Of a stretch of DNA of 15,771 nucleotides, positions 1-7,141 are shown in pieces. A program made the position numbers and the translations under genes. This DNA is from Cyanobacteria bacterium UBA8803 (GTDB lineage Bacteria > Cyanobacteriota > Cyanobacteriia > Cyanobacteriales > Coleofasciculaceae), in NCBI GenBank assembly GCA_003505715.1, contig DNXU01000462.1, forward strand, positions 18,145 to 33,915, given 5' to 3'. The number at the start of each line of letters is the position of its first letter. The first letter of the stretch is position 1. Below the pieces are notes generated by a model that saw only the letters and a program-made list of their open reading frames with translations, made no database searches and was not told where the DNA came from.

Positions 1-100
1 CCAAACCTGGGGGGAACAATATCAGTAAAGGTTTAGCATGTAAGGGTATTGGGGAACTTCTGCGGGAAAGTGCTATCTTCTAATCCTAAAGAGCCGAACG
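1..100. other. Non-coding leader upstream of wzm
   Basis: No gene is visible here. The heptamer GGGGAAC occurs twice, at 11-17 and 51-57, exactly 40 bases apart. A loose promoter-like pair (TTGGGG at 49-54, TATCTT at 74-79) has 19-base spacing and poor matches, so I do not call a promoter. The end of the preceding gene, if any, lies outside the window. Confidence 0.4.
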
Positions 101-925
101 ATGCAGACGAAAGAACTGATTATTGAAGCAGGTCGCACGGAAAGCCAGTATTGGAAAGACTTGTGGCGTTATCGGGAGTTGTTTTACTTCCTGGCATGGC
201 GGGATATTCTAGTACGTTACAAGCAGACGGCGATTGGGATTGCTTGGGCTTTGATACGGCCATTTCTGACGATGGTGGTCTTTACAGTAGTCTTTGGCAC
301 GTTGGCAAAGTTACCATCTGAGGGTGCGCCTTATCCAATTTTAGTGTTTGCGGCTATGCTACCTTGGCAGTTTTTTGCCAATGCGCTTGCTGAGTGCAGC
401 AACAGCCTGATTACCAATGCGAATTTAATTTCTAAGGTCTATTTTCCCCGATTGATCGTACCTGCCAGTGCAGTGATTGTCAGCTTTGTTGATTTTATGG
501 TGTCGGGGATAATCTTGCTGGGGTTGATGGCATGGTATGACTTTGTACCTAGCTGGCGGATTTTGATGCTACCTGTGTTTATTGGCATTGCCTTTGCTGC
601 GTCTATTGGTGCAGGGTTATGGTTGGCGGCGCTAAATGTAAAATATCGCGATTTTCGCTACATCGTGCCCTTTATCGTGCAGTTTGGCTTATATATTTCC
701 CCGGTAGGATTTAGTAGTCAGATCGTACCCGAAAAGTGGCGTTTGCTCTATTCCCTTAACCCAATGGTGGGGGTGATTGATGGGTTTCGTTGGGCAATTT
801 TGGGTGGGGAGTCACAGCTTTATTGGCCGGGGTTTGGATTATCTATGGGATTAGTGGCACTTTTGCTCGTGAGTGGCGTCTGGTATTTCCGAAAGGTAGA
901 ACGGACATTTGCTGACGTGATTTAG
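101..925 (+). CDS. wzm: ABC-2 type polysaccharide export permease (Wzm family)
   Basis: Inner-membrane subunit of an ABC exporter that moves a lipid-linked polysaccharide out of the cytoplasm, working with the ATPase encoded next. The 274-residue length is normal for the family. Hydrophobic segments lie at about 48-67, 77-98, 121-143, 153-178, 189-204 and 246-263, giving six membrane spans. An amphipathic N-terminal stretch with RDILVRYKQT (34-43) precedes span 1. NVKYRDFRYIVPF (179-191) and LNPMVGVIDGFRWAILG (219-235) are typical of the Wzm/RfbA/KpsM permease family. The ATG at 101 is the only sensible start and has a weak purine stretch (AAAGAG) upstream. The coding strand is G-rich like the first half of wzt and unlike the genes from about 1890 on. 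KpsM or TagG-like assignments are possible, but the partner's C-terminal domain favours O-antigen-type export. Confidence 0.93.
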   Translation: MQTKELIIEAGRTESQYWKDLWRYRELFYFLAWRDILVRYKQTAIGIAWALIRPFLTMVVFTVVFGTLAKLPSEGAPYPILVFAAMLPWQFFANALAECSNSLITNANLISKVYFPRLIVPASAVIVSFVDFMVSGIILLGLMAWYDFVPSWRILMLPVFIGIAFAASIGAGLWLAALNVKYRDFRYIVPFIVQFGLYISPVGFSSQIVPEKWRLLYSLNPMVGVIDGFRWAILGGESQLYWPGFGLSMGLVALLLVSGVWYFRKVERTFADVI

Positions 926-964
926 TATTGATAACGCTCAACTTTGTCCTGATGGGCTGGTAAA

Positions 965-987
965 GCTTTGTAGTACTACTACAGAGC
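965..987. repeat. Inverted repeat between wzm and wzt
   Basis: An 11-base arm GCTTTGTAGTA (965-975) faces TACTACAGAGC (977-987) across one central base. The match is perfect except for one T-G position (968/984). A second, smaller dyad follows at once: GGTGG (988-992) and CCACC (1000-1004) with a 7-base loop. No T run follows, so this is not a classic terminator. It could be an operator-like dyad or an RNA hairpin that separates expression of permease and ATPase. Function is unknown. Confidence 0.5.
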
Positions 988-1045
988 GGTGGAGATCAAC
1001 CACCCTTTAAAAAAGGTTAAAAAGCTTAGTTTACAAGCTTTCTTC

Positions 1046-1081
1046 CCTTCTGCCTTCTGCATAGCTGCTTTCTGCCTTCTT
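1046..1081. repeat. Degenerate CCTTCTG heptamer tandem repeat
   Basis: Two perfect CCTTCTG units (1046-1052, 1053-1059) are followed by a diverged unit (CATAGCT), then GCTTTCTG (1067-1074) and CCTTCTT (1075-1081). Short tandem heptamers of this type are widespread between genes in filamentous cyanobacteria (recalled family knowledge). The array ends 27 bases before the wzt ATG. If a GTG at 989 were used as start, this repeat would be translated as a hydrophobic Phe/Cys/Leu-rich peptide, which argues against that start. Confidence 0.6.
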
Positions 1082-1108
1082 ACACTAGCTAGAAAATATT
1101 CAAAAAGA

Positions 1109-2389
1109 ATGTCAGATACAGTCATTAGGGTCGAAAATCTGGGTAAAAAGTACATTATCGGTCATCAGAAGCAGGAGCCTTACAAGGCGTTGCGGGATGT
1201 AATTGCTAATGGCGCTAAGTCGGTGGGACGGCAATTGCTGAAGCCTTTGGGTAAAAAGATATCTGAGCCAACTGTTGAAGAGTTTTGGGCCTTGAAAGAT
1301 GTGTCTTTTGAGATTAAGCAGGGCGACAGAGTTGGTATTATTGGGCGCAATGGGGCGGGGAAATCTACCTTATTGAAGATTTTGAGCCGGATTACAGAAC
1401 CGACAACAGGGAGAATTCGGGTTAAGGGGCGAGTTGCTAGTTTATTGGAAGTAGGAACCGGGTTTCATCCAGAGTTGACGGGTCGAGAAAATATCTTTCT
1501 TAATGGGGCAATTCTGGGGATGAGTAAGGCGGAGATTAAGCGCAAGTTTGATGAAATTGTGGCCTTTGCGGAGGTGGAGAGGTTTTTAGATACACCTGTT
1601 AAGCGTTATTCATCGGGAATGTATGTCAGGTTGGCGTTTGCAGTGGCAGCGCATTTAGAGCCAGAGATTTTAATTGTAGATGAAGTACTTGCGGTGGGGG
1701 ATGCTCAGTTTCAAAAGAAGTGCTTGGGGAAGATAGGAGAGGTAGCTAGTGAGGGTCAGACTGTGCTGTTTGTAAGCCACAATATGGGAGCTATTAGCGC
1801 ACTTTGCGATAAAGTGGTTTTCTTAGCGAAGGGGCAAGTTCAAGAAATTGGAGCAACTGATCGAATTGTGGCTACTTATGTAGCAGAAATATTACAGAAT
1901 AAAGTTGATGATATTGAACAACTGAGGCTAGCGGGTTATGGTAAAAAAGTAAGGTTCTCGGATATTCGATTAGTATCAGATGATGGGTTAAGTATAGTGT
2001 TTGGAAAACCTATAGATTATATACTTACTATTTATTCAAAATGTGACCTTTATAACTTAAGTATTGGATCAAGTATTTTTAACAGCGCTGGTAACTGCAT
2101 AGGTAGCTTGATTACGGAAGAAACTTTTTCATTACATGCCAATCAAGAACTCACATTAAAATTAACTATTTTAAACTTAAGTTTAGCTCCTGGTTCATAC
2201 TACGCTGGCTTCAGTATAGGAGAAGGCGGACTTGATGCAACCAGTAGACATGACTTAGAAGCTGTAATTGGCAAGCCAGCTTTTCAAATTCTACCTATGT
2301 CAGATGGCAAAAATATTGTAGCAAATTGGAACTCAAATTGGGGAAACATTGTGTTTAAAGATATTTCTTTTAGACTTGATACAAATTAA
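1109..2389 (+). CDS. wzt: ABC exporter ATPase with C-terminal glycan-binding domain (Wzt family)
   Basis: ATP-hydrolysing subunit that powers Wzm; 426 residues from this start. Visible motifs are Walker A GRNGAGKST (79-87), the signature YSSGM (167-171), Walker B ILIVDEVLAVGD (187-198, catalytic E192) and the H-loop SHN (H224). Residues about 275-425 form a separate beta-rich extension, as in Wzt proteins whose C-terminal domain binds the exported polymer. I chose the ATG at 1109 (MSDTVIRVENLGKKY, the usual family beginning). An in-frame GTG at 989 would add 40 residues encoded by the heptamer repeat. The ATPase half is G-rich (28/60 GC at 1561-1620), while the C-terminal half is AT-rich (20/60 at both 2041-2100 and 2101-2160). 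The substrate-recognition domain therefore looks exchanged separately. The spacer to the next gene is 52 bases. Confidence 0.93.
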   Translation: MSDTVIRVENLGKKYIIGHQKQEPYKALRDVIANGAKSVGRQLLKPLGKKISEPTVEEFWALKDVSFEIKQGDRVGIIGRNGAGKSTLLKILSRITEPTTGRIRVKGRVASLLEVGTGFHPELTGRENIFLNGAILGMSKAEIKRKFDEIVAFAEVERFLDTPVKRYSSGMYVRLAFAVAAHLEPEILIVDEVLAVGDAQFQKKCLGKIGEVASEGQTVLFVSHNMGAISALCDKVVFLAKGQVQEIGATDRIVATYVAEILQNKVDDIEQLRLAGYGKKVRFSDIRLVSDDGLSIVFGKPIDYILTIYSKCDLYNLSIGSSIFNSAGNCIGSLITEETFSLHANQELTLKLTILNLSLAPGSYYAGFSIGEGGLDATSRHDLEAVIGKPAFQILPMSDGKNIVANWNSNWGNIVFKDISFRLDTN

Positions 2390-2441
2390 AAAATTATCTG
2401 TATATTTAAGGTTAATTTATTGTAAATATTCAAAACTTATT

Positions 2442-3131
2442 ATGAACATTGAAGAGACGTTAAGAGATCAGTATCAGGGAAAAGATTCAGGGTATTTTCA
2501 GGCTGAGCGTTATGAAATGCTTCGGTACGTACCTCCAGGCTCGCACACTATTTTAGATGTTGGCTGTGGCTCCGGTAATTTTAGCAGGCTTTTGAAAAAG
2601 TCACGTCCTGCTGAGGTATGGGGAGTTGAATTAGATAAGGAGGCTGCTGCTATTGCTGCTTCAAAGCTAGATCGCGTCATATGTGGTGCTTTCGATAGCA
2701 AATTACAGCTACCTGATCAGAGTTTTGATTGCGTTATTTTTAATGACGTTCTAGAACATATGGTCGATCCTTTCTCAGCTTTAGTGTATGCCAAGACACT
2801 GTTTCGGGATGGGGGTGTTCTAGTTGCCTCAATTCCTAATGTTCGCTATTTCGTGACGATGTGGGATCTACTGGTTCATCGGGATTGGAAGTATGCAGAT
2901 TGGGGAGTATTAGATCGAACTCATTTACGATTTTTTACTTGTCGTAGTATCATCTCAACTTTTACCGATTTAGGCTATCAGGTCAAATCTATTGAAGGAA
3001 TCAACCCTATTGAAAATGTCCATCCAGAATTAGTAAGTAAATTTCGCTTTTTCAATAGGCTTTTATTCAACGGAATTGAAGATATGCGATATTTGCAATT
3101 TGCAGTGGTTGCCTACCCCCAAAAGTCGTAA
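2442..3131 (+). CDS. Class I SAM-dependent methyltransferase (Methyltransf_23-like)
   Basis: Cytoplasmic methyltransferase of 229 residues, probably acting on a sugar of the polymer. The SAM-binding motif I is ILDVGCGSGNF (37-47), with an acidic residue at the end of strand 2 (E63). NDVLEHM (101-107) is the motif-IV region, and FRDGGVLVASIPN (121-133) follows. LDRTHLRFFT (157-166) is typical of methyltransferases found in O-antigen clusters, often beside or fused to GT2 enzymes. The ATG at 2442 gives a normal N-terminus; an upstream in-frame TTG at 2349 would overlap wzt and add a low-complexity leader. Its position directly after wzt recalls systems where a chain-terminal methyl group is the export signal, but no kinase domain like that of WbdD is present. 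The exact acceptor cannot be read from sequence. Confidence 0.87.
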   Translation: MNIEETLRDQYQGKDSGYFQAERYEMLRYVPPGSHTILDVGCGSGNFSRLLKKSRPAEVWGVELDKEAAAIAASKLDRVICGAFDSKLQLPDQSFDCVIFNDVLEHMVDPFSALVYAKTLFRDGGVLVASIPNVRYFVTMWDLLVHRDWKYADWGVLDRTHLRFFTCRSIISTFTDLGYQVKSIEGINPIENVHPELVSKFRFFNRLLFNGIEDMRYLQFAVVAYPQKS

Positions 3132-3195
3132 AACTTTGTTATAGAAATTCTACATTTCTAGCCAAAAATTTTAAGTTTATTTCTCATTCATTCTT

Positions 3196-4194
3196 ATGTC
3201 TATTAACTACCCAGTAATTAATACTACTCCTGATGATAGCTATAGGCCATTTTGGTCTGTGATGATTCCAACCTACAACAACACCCGTTACTTAAAACAA
3301 ACGCTTCTAAGTGTCCTTGAACAAGACCCTGGACTTCATGAAATGCAAATTGAGGTAATAGATGACTGTTCTAAAGAGGATGACCCAGAAGCAATTGTGC
3401 GGGAGATAGGACAAGGTAGAATTTCTTTCTCTCGACAACCCCATAATGTTGGTCAGGTTGAAAATTGGAACACCTGTATCGAGCGTGCTTGTGGTCACTG
3501 GATTCATATCTTACACCAAGATGACTTAGTTATGCCAGGATTTTACAGCCGTTTGCGAGAGGTAGTAGAAAAAGAGCAGACTAGTGGCGCAGCATTTTGT
3601 CGCTATATCTACATAGATGAGGATGATATCTGGCAATCCCTATCACCGTTGGAAAGTAGAACTCCGGGCATTCTTTTAAATTGGCTAGAGTGCATTGCTG
3701 TAGTACAACGAATTCAATTTCCTGCGATTGTAGTTAAGCGTAGTACTTACGAAAAAATAGGAGGATTTTGCCCACAGGCATACTCTGTTGCTGATTGGGA
3801 AATGTGGAAGAGAATTGCTGCACATTTCCCAGTTTGTTATGAACCTCAAGTCTTGGCATGTTTCCGTTTACACTCTGCCTCAGAATCCTCTCGGCTGATC
3901 CAGTCTGGCGCTAACATTTCTCATGTTCGCCACGCGATCAATATTACTCAATCTTACCTACCCAAAAACAAGGCTCACGAACTCTCATACAAAGCCAGAG
4001 AGCATTACGCACTCTATGCCCTTAACACGGCACGCCAACTTCTGGCTGACAGCAATAGAGTTGCTGCTATTGCTCAGATTCGAGAAGCACTTAAGTGTAG
4101 TTACTCCTTTAGAGTAGTCATCTCACTGCTTAAACTTATTCAGTTTGGTGTAAAACAACAGGTAAAACAGGCAGTTCGTACAGTATCTTTTTAG
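3196..4194 (+). CDS. Family 2 (GT-A) glycosyltransferase
   Basis: Predicted inverting nucleotide-sugar transferase of 332 residues with no membrane segment. The GT2 N-terminal strand is SVMIPTYNN (21-29). VIDDCS (54-59) carries the first nucleotide-binding aspartates. HILHQDDLVMP (104-114) contains the metal-binding DxD-type motif (here QDD). ADWEMWKRI (199-207) follows IGGF (188-191), matching the usual position of the catalytic/acceptor region with ED or DWD motifs. Residues about 245-332 form a helical tail with no clear family. The ATG at 3196 lacks a strong Shine-Dalgarno sequence, as do several neighbours. The gene sits 64 bases after the methyltransferase. Donor and acceptor sugars are not deducible. 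Confidence 0.88.
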   Translation: MSINYPVINTTPDDSYRPFWSVMIPTYNNTRYLKQTLLSVLEQDPGLHEMQIEVIDDCSKEDDPEAIVREIGQGRISFSRQPHNVGQVENWNTCIERACGHWIHILHQDDLVMPGFYSRLREVVEKEQTSGAAFCRYIYIDEDDIWQSLSPLESRTPGILLNWLECIAVVQRIQFPAIVVKRSTYEKIGGFCPQAYSVADWEMWKRIAAHFPVCYEPQVLACFRLHSASESSRLIQSGANISHVRHAINITQSYLPKNKAHELSYKAREHYALYALNTARQLLADSNRVAAIAQIREALKCSYSFRVVISLLKLIQFGVKQQVKQAVRTVSF

Positions 4195-4291
4195 TGCATC
4201 TCGGCAGAAATAAGTTACCTGTTAAAGGCGATTTAAGCCATTGGTGCAACTATAGTTATATTGACAATAAGTTTATTTGGCTGCATTAATT

Positions 4292-5395
4292 ATGAACAGT
4301 ATTTTGCGGAGTTCTAGCTTTGAAATCGATCTAAATGGGCATGGAGGGAATCGCAGATCTGCCCAACTTTGCGAATTGATTAATGCTGCGGGATTAGCCA
4401 TTCATGACGTACAAAGCAAGGTGACCAACAATCGACTGAGTAGATATGTCAATGGTATAAAATTTTTGGCTAAGTATAGGTTTTCTATATCTTTTTCATA
4501 TCAGCTCATTGGCCAATGCGGATATTACTATAAAATTTATAAAAATTTCTTGGAAAGTTACTCAGGCATAAAGCTCTTACTTTGGGAAGATACAGTTAAT
4601 TATATTGTCCCATATATAGCAAGAGAAGCTGGCTTTAAGATTATCGCAGTACCCCAGAACCTTGAATCTTTAGTTGTAGACCATATCAATCCTTTTACTT
4701 ATAGAAATCTCCCCGATAATTTTGAAGACGAAATTAAATACTTGTCAAAAACTGATTTAGTTTTCTGTATCTCTCGCGAAGAACAATGGCTGTTGAGATT
4801 GCGTGGGATTAATGCTGACTTCTTGCCTTATTATCCTCCCGAACAAATTCTTTCAAGTTTGCTAAAATTACGAAAAGCCAGGAATAATTCACTAAATAAA
4901 CGTTTTTTAATAATAGGAACAGCTGCCAACCCTCCGACACGGATCGGTATGATTGAGCAGATCGATTGGCTAAAAGAAATAAGTAAAGAGATACAGTATG
5001 AAGTTGATATTGCTGGTTATGGAACGGAGCAACTTAGAAAGTATTGCGATTCGCCTAATTTCACTTTGCATGGAACTTTAGCTCCCGAAGAGTTAAACAC
5101 TCTCCTAACCAACGCTAAGGCAGTTTTAGTGCATCAAAAGGCAGGTGTGGGAGCGCTTACCCGTATACCTGAAATGCTTATAGCTGGTATTCCTGTCATT
5201 GCCAATGGGAATGCCTGTAGGAGTGCTTTCAACTATCCAGGCATTTATTGCTACGACAGTCAATCAGAATTAGCAGAATTGATGTGCAGGCAACTAGATG
5301 AACCAACCATTCTGCCCCGTCCACTAGAAGCAGAAAAGCGTTTTATCAATTGTCTTAAACAGCTCACTCAAGAAGAGTACCCAGATGGCTATTGA
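4292..5395 (+). CDS. GT-B fold glycosyltransferase (GT4-like)
   Basis: Predicted retaining-type sugar transferase of 367 residues. The N-terminal half has a glycine-rich loop, LNGHGGNRRSAQL (14-26), the usual place where GT4 enzymes bind the acceptor, and SREE (161-164) near the inter-domain region. The C-terminal Rossmann half shows FLIIGTAANPPTRIG (205-219), VDIAGYG (238-244) and a donor-binding segment around AGVGALTRIPEMLIAGIPVIANG (284-306). The classic EX7E pair is not clear; E294 remains in the usual second position. I start at ATG 4292. A TTG at 4277 is in frame but has no ribosome-binding site and would add only five residues. The spacer before it is 97 bases and contains a TTGACA at 4261, too close to the start to serve this gene. 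Confidence 0.82.
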   Translation: MNSILRSSSFEIDLNGHGGNRRSAQLCELINAAGLAIHDVQSKVTNNRLSRYVNGIKFLAKYRFSISFSYQLIGQCGYYYKIYKNFLESYSGIKLLLWEDTVNYIVPYIAREAGFKIIAVPQNLESLVVDHINPFTYRNLPDNFEDEIKYLSKTDLVFCISREEQWLLRLRGINADFLPYYPPEQILSSLLKLRKARNNSLNKRFLIIGTAANPPTRIGMIEQIDWLKEISKEIQYEVDIAGYGTEQLRKYCDSPNFTLHGTLAPEELNTLLTNAKAVLVHQKAGVGALTRIPEMLIAGIPVIANGNACRSAFNYPGIYCYDSQSELAELMCRQLDEPTILPRPLEAEKRFINCLKQLTQEEYPDGY

Positions 5396-5490
5396 GAAAT
5401 TGAAAAATATAGATTTTACTCTTAACAGGCTTACTTCTAACCCATAGTTTTAAAGACTGATTTGCTCATTAACCTCTATTCTTATCAAAA

Positions 5491-6534
5491 ATGACGCTTA
5501 TTAATACAACTGTTACCTTAGAAGACTTACCATCACCGCCACCGGATAAAACTGGATGGCCGTGGACGCAGCAGAGTCAACCTCTAGCAGAACGGATGCC
5601 TGATGGTTCCCCATGGCCTCGCATTAGTATTGTGACACCTAGCTACAACTACGGGCAGTTTATTGAAGAGACAATTCGTTCAGTTCTTCTTCAAGGCTAT
5701 CCTAATCTAGAGTATATCGTTATAGACGGCGGTTCTACAGATAGCACTGTTGATATTATTCAGAAGTATGAGAAGTGGCTCACTTACTGGGTAAGTGAGC
5801 CGGACGAAGGTCAAACAGATGCTATTAATAAAGGATATCACTATTGTACTGGAGAAATATTTGTATGGCTAAATGCAGATGATGCGTATATTAGCTCAAA
5901 TTGCCTACACGATGTTAGTGAGCTTTACCGACAAGGTTATCAACTTATTGTTGGAGAATGCCTCAATGTCGATGTTAATGATAACCCAATCCAGGTTACC
6001 CAGCAGTTTAACGGATATTCAAAGCCGCAGAGTTTCGACGAATATCTTAAATTTTGGTCATTTGTACCTTTTCCTCAACCTGCTGTATTTATAGCTAAAG
6101 AATTGACAGATCAAGCCTTTCCCTTAGATAAAGCTCTTTACAGGACAATGGACTATCAGCTTTTTGTAAGAGTTCTTAGCCAATGTCCAAAATCGATTTG
6201 GATCAAGCACACTTGGGTAAAATTCAAGTATCATGGTGAGAACAAAACAATGAAGTCTTATCGAGAATCTTATTCTGAGTTACAGAGCGTAGCTTTAGCT
6301 GAGGCACAAAAAATTCCCAAATTTCTCCAAAAAATGCATTTTCTAATTTGTAGCAAAGACTACATGCAAATTGCTTTGATTATGGACAAATATGAACAAC
6401 TAAATACTATTGAAGTACTAGCTTATCTATTTTATAGACCTACTTTGGTTCGCTGGGGTATTTTCTGGAAATTGTTACTAAAGAAATATCTAGGCAATCA
6501 AAGATACAATGAAATAAAGAAATTGCTTCAATAG
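5491..6534 (+). CDS. Family 2 glycosyltransferase with GWPW-type N-terminal extension
   Basis: Predicted GT-A transferase of 347 residues. About 40 residues precede the catalytic domain and include TGWPW (21-25) and MPDGSPWPRISIVTPSYN (36-53), a characteristic leader of one GT2 subfamily common in cyanobacterial polysaccharide clusters. The catalytic domain shows IDGGSTDST (78-86), SEPDEGQTDAINKG (102-115) and the DxD-type motif LNADD (127-131). The C-terminal region from about 270 is helical and AT-rich in sequence. The ATG at 5491 follows TATCAAAA with no Shine-Dalgarno sequence. A perfect 11-base inverted repeat lies inside the gene at 5777-5801. Donor sugar unknown; the SEPDEGQ subfamily motif supports an active enzyme. 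Confidence 0.9.
   Translation: MTLINTTVTLEDLPSPPPDKTGWPWTQQSQPLAERMPDGSPWPRISIVTPSYNYGQFIEETIRSVLLQGYPNLEYIVIDGGSTDSTVDIIQKYEKWLTYWVSEPDEGQTDAINKGYHYCTGEIFVWLNADDAYISSNCLHDVSELYRQGYQLIVGECLNVDVNDNPIQVTQQFNGYSKPQSFDEYLKFWSFVPFPQPAVFIAKELTDQAFPLDKALYRTMDYQLFVRVLSQCPKSIWIKHTWVKFKYHGENKTMKSYRESYSELQSVALAEAQKIPKFLQKMHFLICSKDYMQIALIMDKYEQLNTIEVLAYLFYRPTLVRWGIFWKLLLKKYLGNQRYNEIKKLLQ
5777..5801. repeat. Perfect 11-base inverted repeat inside a GT2 gene
   Basis: GGCTCACTTAC (5777-5787) and GTAAGTGAGCC (5791-5801) are exact reverse complements separated by TGG. The transcript could form an 11-base-pair hairpin with a 3-base loop, plus a possible outer U-G pair. It lies in codons for WLTYWVSEPD, just before the subfamily motif. 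No T run follows, so it is not a terminator. Confidence 0.6.
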
Positions 6535-6580
6535 TTAAAATGAAGTGATACTTAAAATAGTAAATAATTTGATCATATCT

Positions 6581-7126
6581 ATGAATTTAGCTAATTTTCC
6601 TGGTTCTACTGTTCTAGCTATAGGATGTGGCAATCGTCAAACTGAGCATGGTGTAGTTCGTCTTGATATCTCTCCAAGTGTTAATCCTGATATTGTCTGG
6701 GACCTTGATTGCATTCCTTATCCATTTGATAATTCAACTTTTTCAAAAATTGAATGTTTTGATGTTATAGAGCATCTGTCAAATATTCCACAAACATTGG
6801 AAGAACTGCATCGCATCCTCAAACCGGGTGGTCTGCTAAAAATAACTACTCCTCATTTTTCTTGTGCAAACTCATATACAGATCCAACTCATAAATATCA
6901 CTTAAGTTATTTCTCATTTGATTATTTTTGTAAAGATCACAATTTAGCTTATTATTCAAAAGTAAGATATCGAATCTACAATCGCCATATTCAGTTCCAA
7001 GGTGGTAGGTTCAGTCGGTCTATTGTGAGTAGACTGGCCAATCAATTCCCCAAACTTTACGAGCATAGATGGGCTTGGATTTTTCCTGCTTGGTTTCTTG
7101 AATTTGAGTTAGAGGCTATTAAGTAA
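6581..7126 (+). CDS. Small class I SAM-dependent methyltransferase
   Basis: Predicted cytoplasmic methyltransferase, 181 residues from this start. Motif I is VLAIGCGNRQ (11-20). VVRLDISPSVNPDIVWDL (25-42) is the strand-2 region of a subfamily whose members read LDINPS..PDVVWDL. FDVIEHL (60-66) is motif IV and RILKPGGLLKI (78-88) the post-motif strand. PHFSCANSYTDPTHK (91-105) is strongly conserved in this subfamily. The protein is compact and has no extra domain. Start is uncertain: GTG at 6545 would add 12 residues and leave only 10 bases to the preceding gene, but neither start has a clear Shine-Dalgarno sequence and I prefer the ATG. The nature of the methyl acceptor is unknown; the genetic context points to a sugar. 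Confidence 0.83.
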   Translation: MNLANFPGSTVLAIGCGNRQTEHGVVRLDISPSVNPDIVWDLDCIPYPFDNSTFSKIECFDVIEHLSNIPQTLEELHRILKPGGLLKITTPHFSCANSYTDPTHKYHLSYFSFDYFCKDHNLAYYSKVRYRIYNRHIQFQGGRFSRSIVSRLANQFPKLYEHRWAWIFPAWFLEFELEAIK

Positions 7127-7141
7127 CATGAGTTCAATGCT

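Noticed and set aside
989..1108. N-terminal extension of wzt from GTG 989
   Set aside because: It would translate the inverted-repeat edge and the heptamer array into a hydrophobic leader not found in Wzt; ATG 1109 gives the standard beginning.
2349..2441. N-terminal extension of the first methyltransferase from TTG 2349
   Set aside because: It overlaps the end of wzt by 41 bases and adds a low-complexity leader; ATG 2442 gives a complete fold.
2510..2701. Minus-strand open frame inside the first methyltransferase
   Set aside because: It is a shadow of a well-supported + strand gene, with no family resemblance; the other short opposite-strand and out-of-frame frames (3307-3507, 3923-4117, 5873-6094, 8115-8303, 8473-8670) are the same.
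4251..4290. Promoter before the 4292 gene (TATAGT at 4251, TTGACA at 4261)
   Set aside because: TATAGT has no matching -35 at proper spacing, and a promoter using TTGACA 4261 would begin transcription at or after the start codon.
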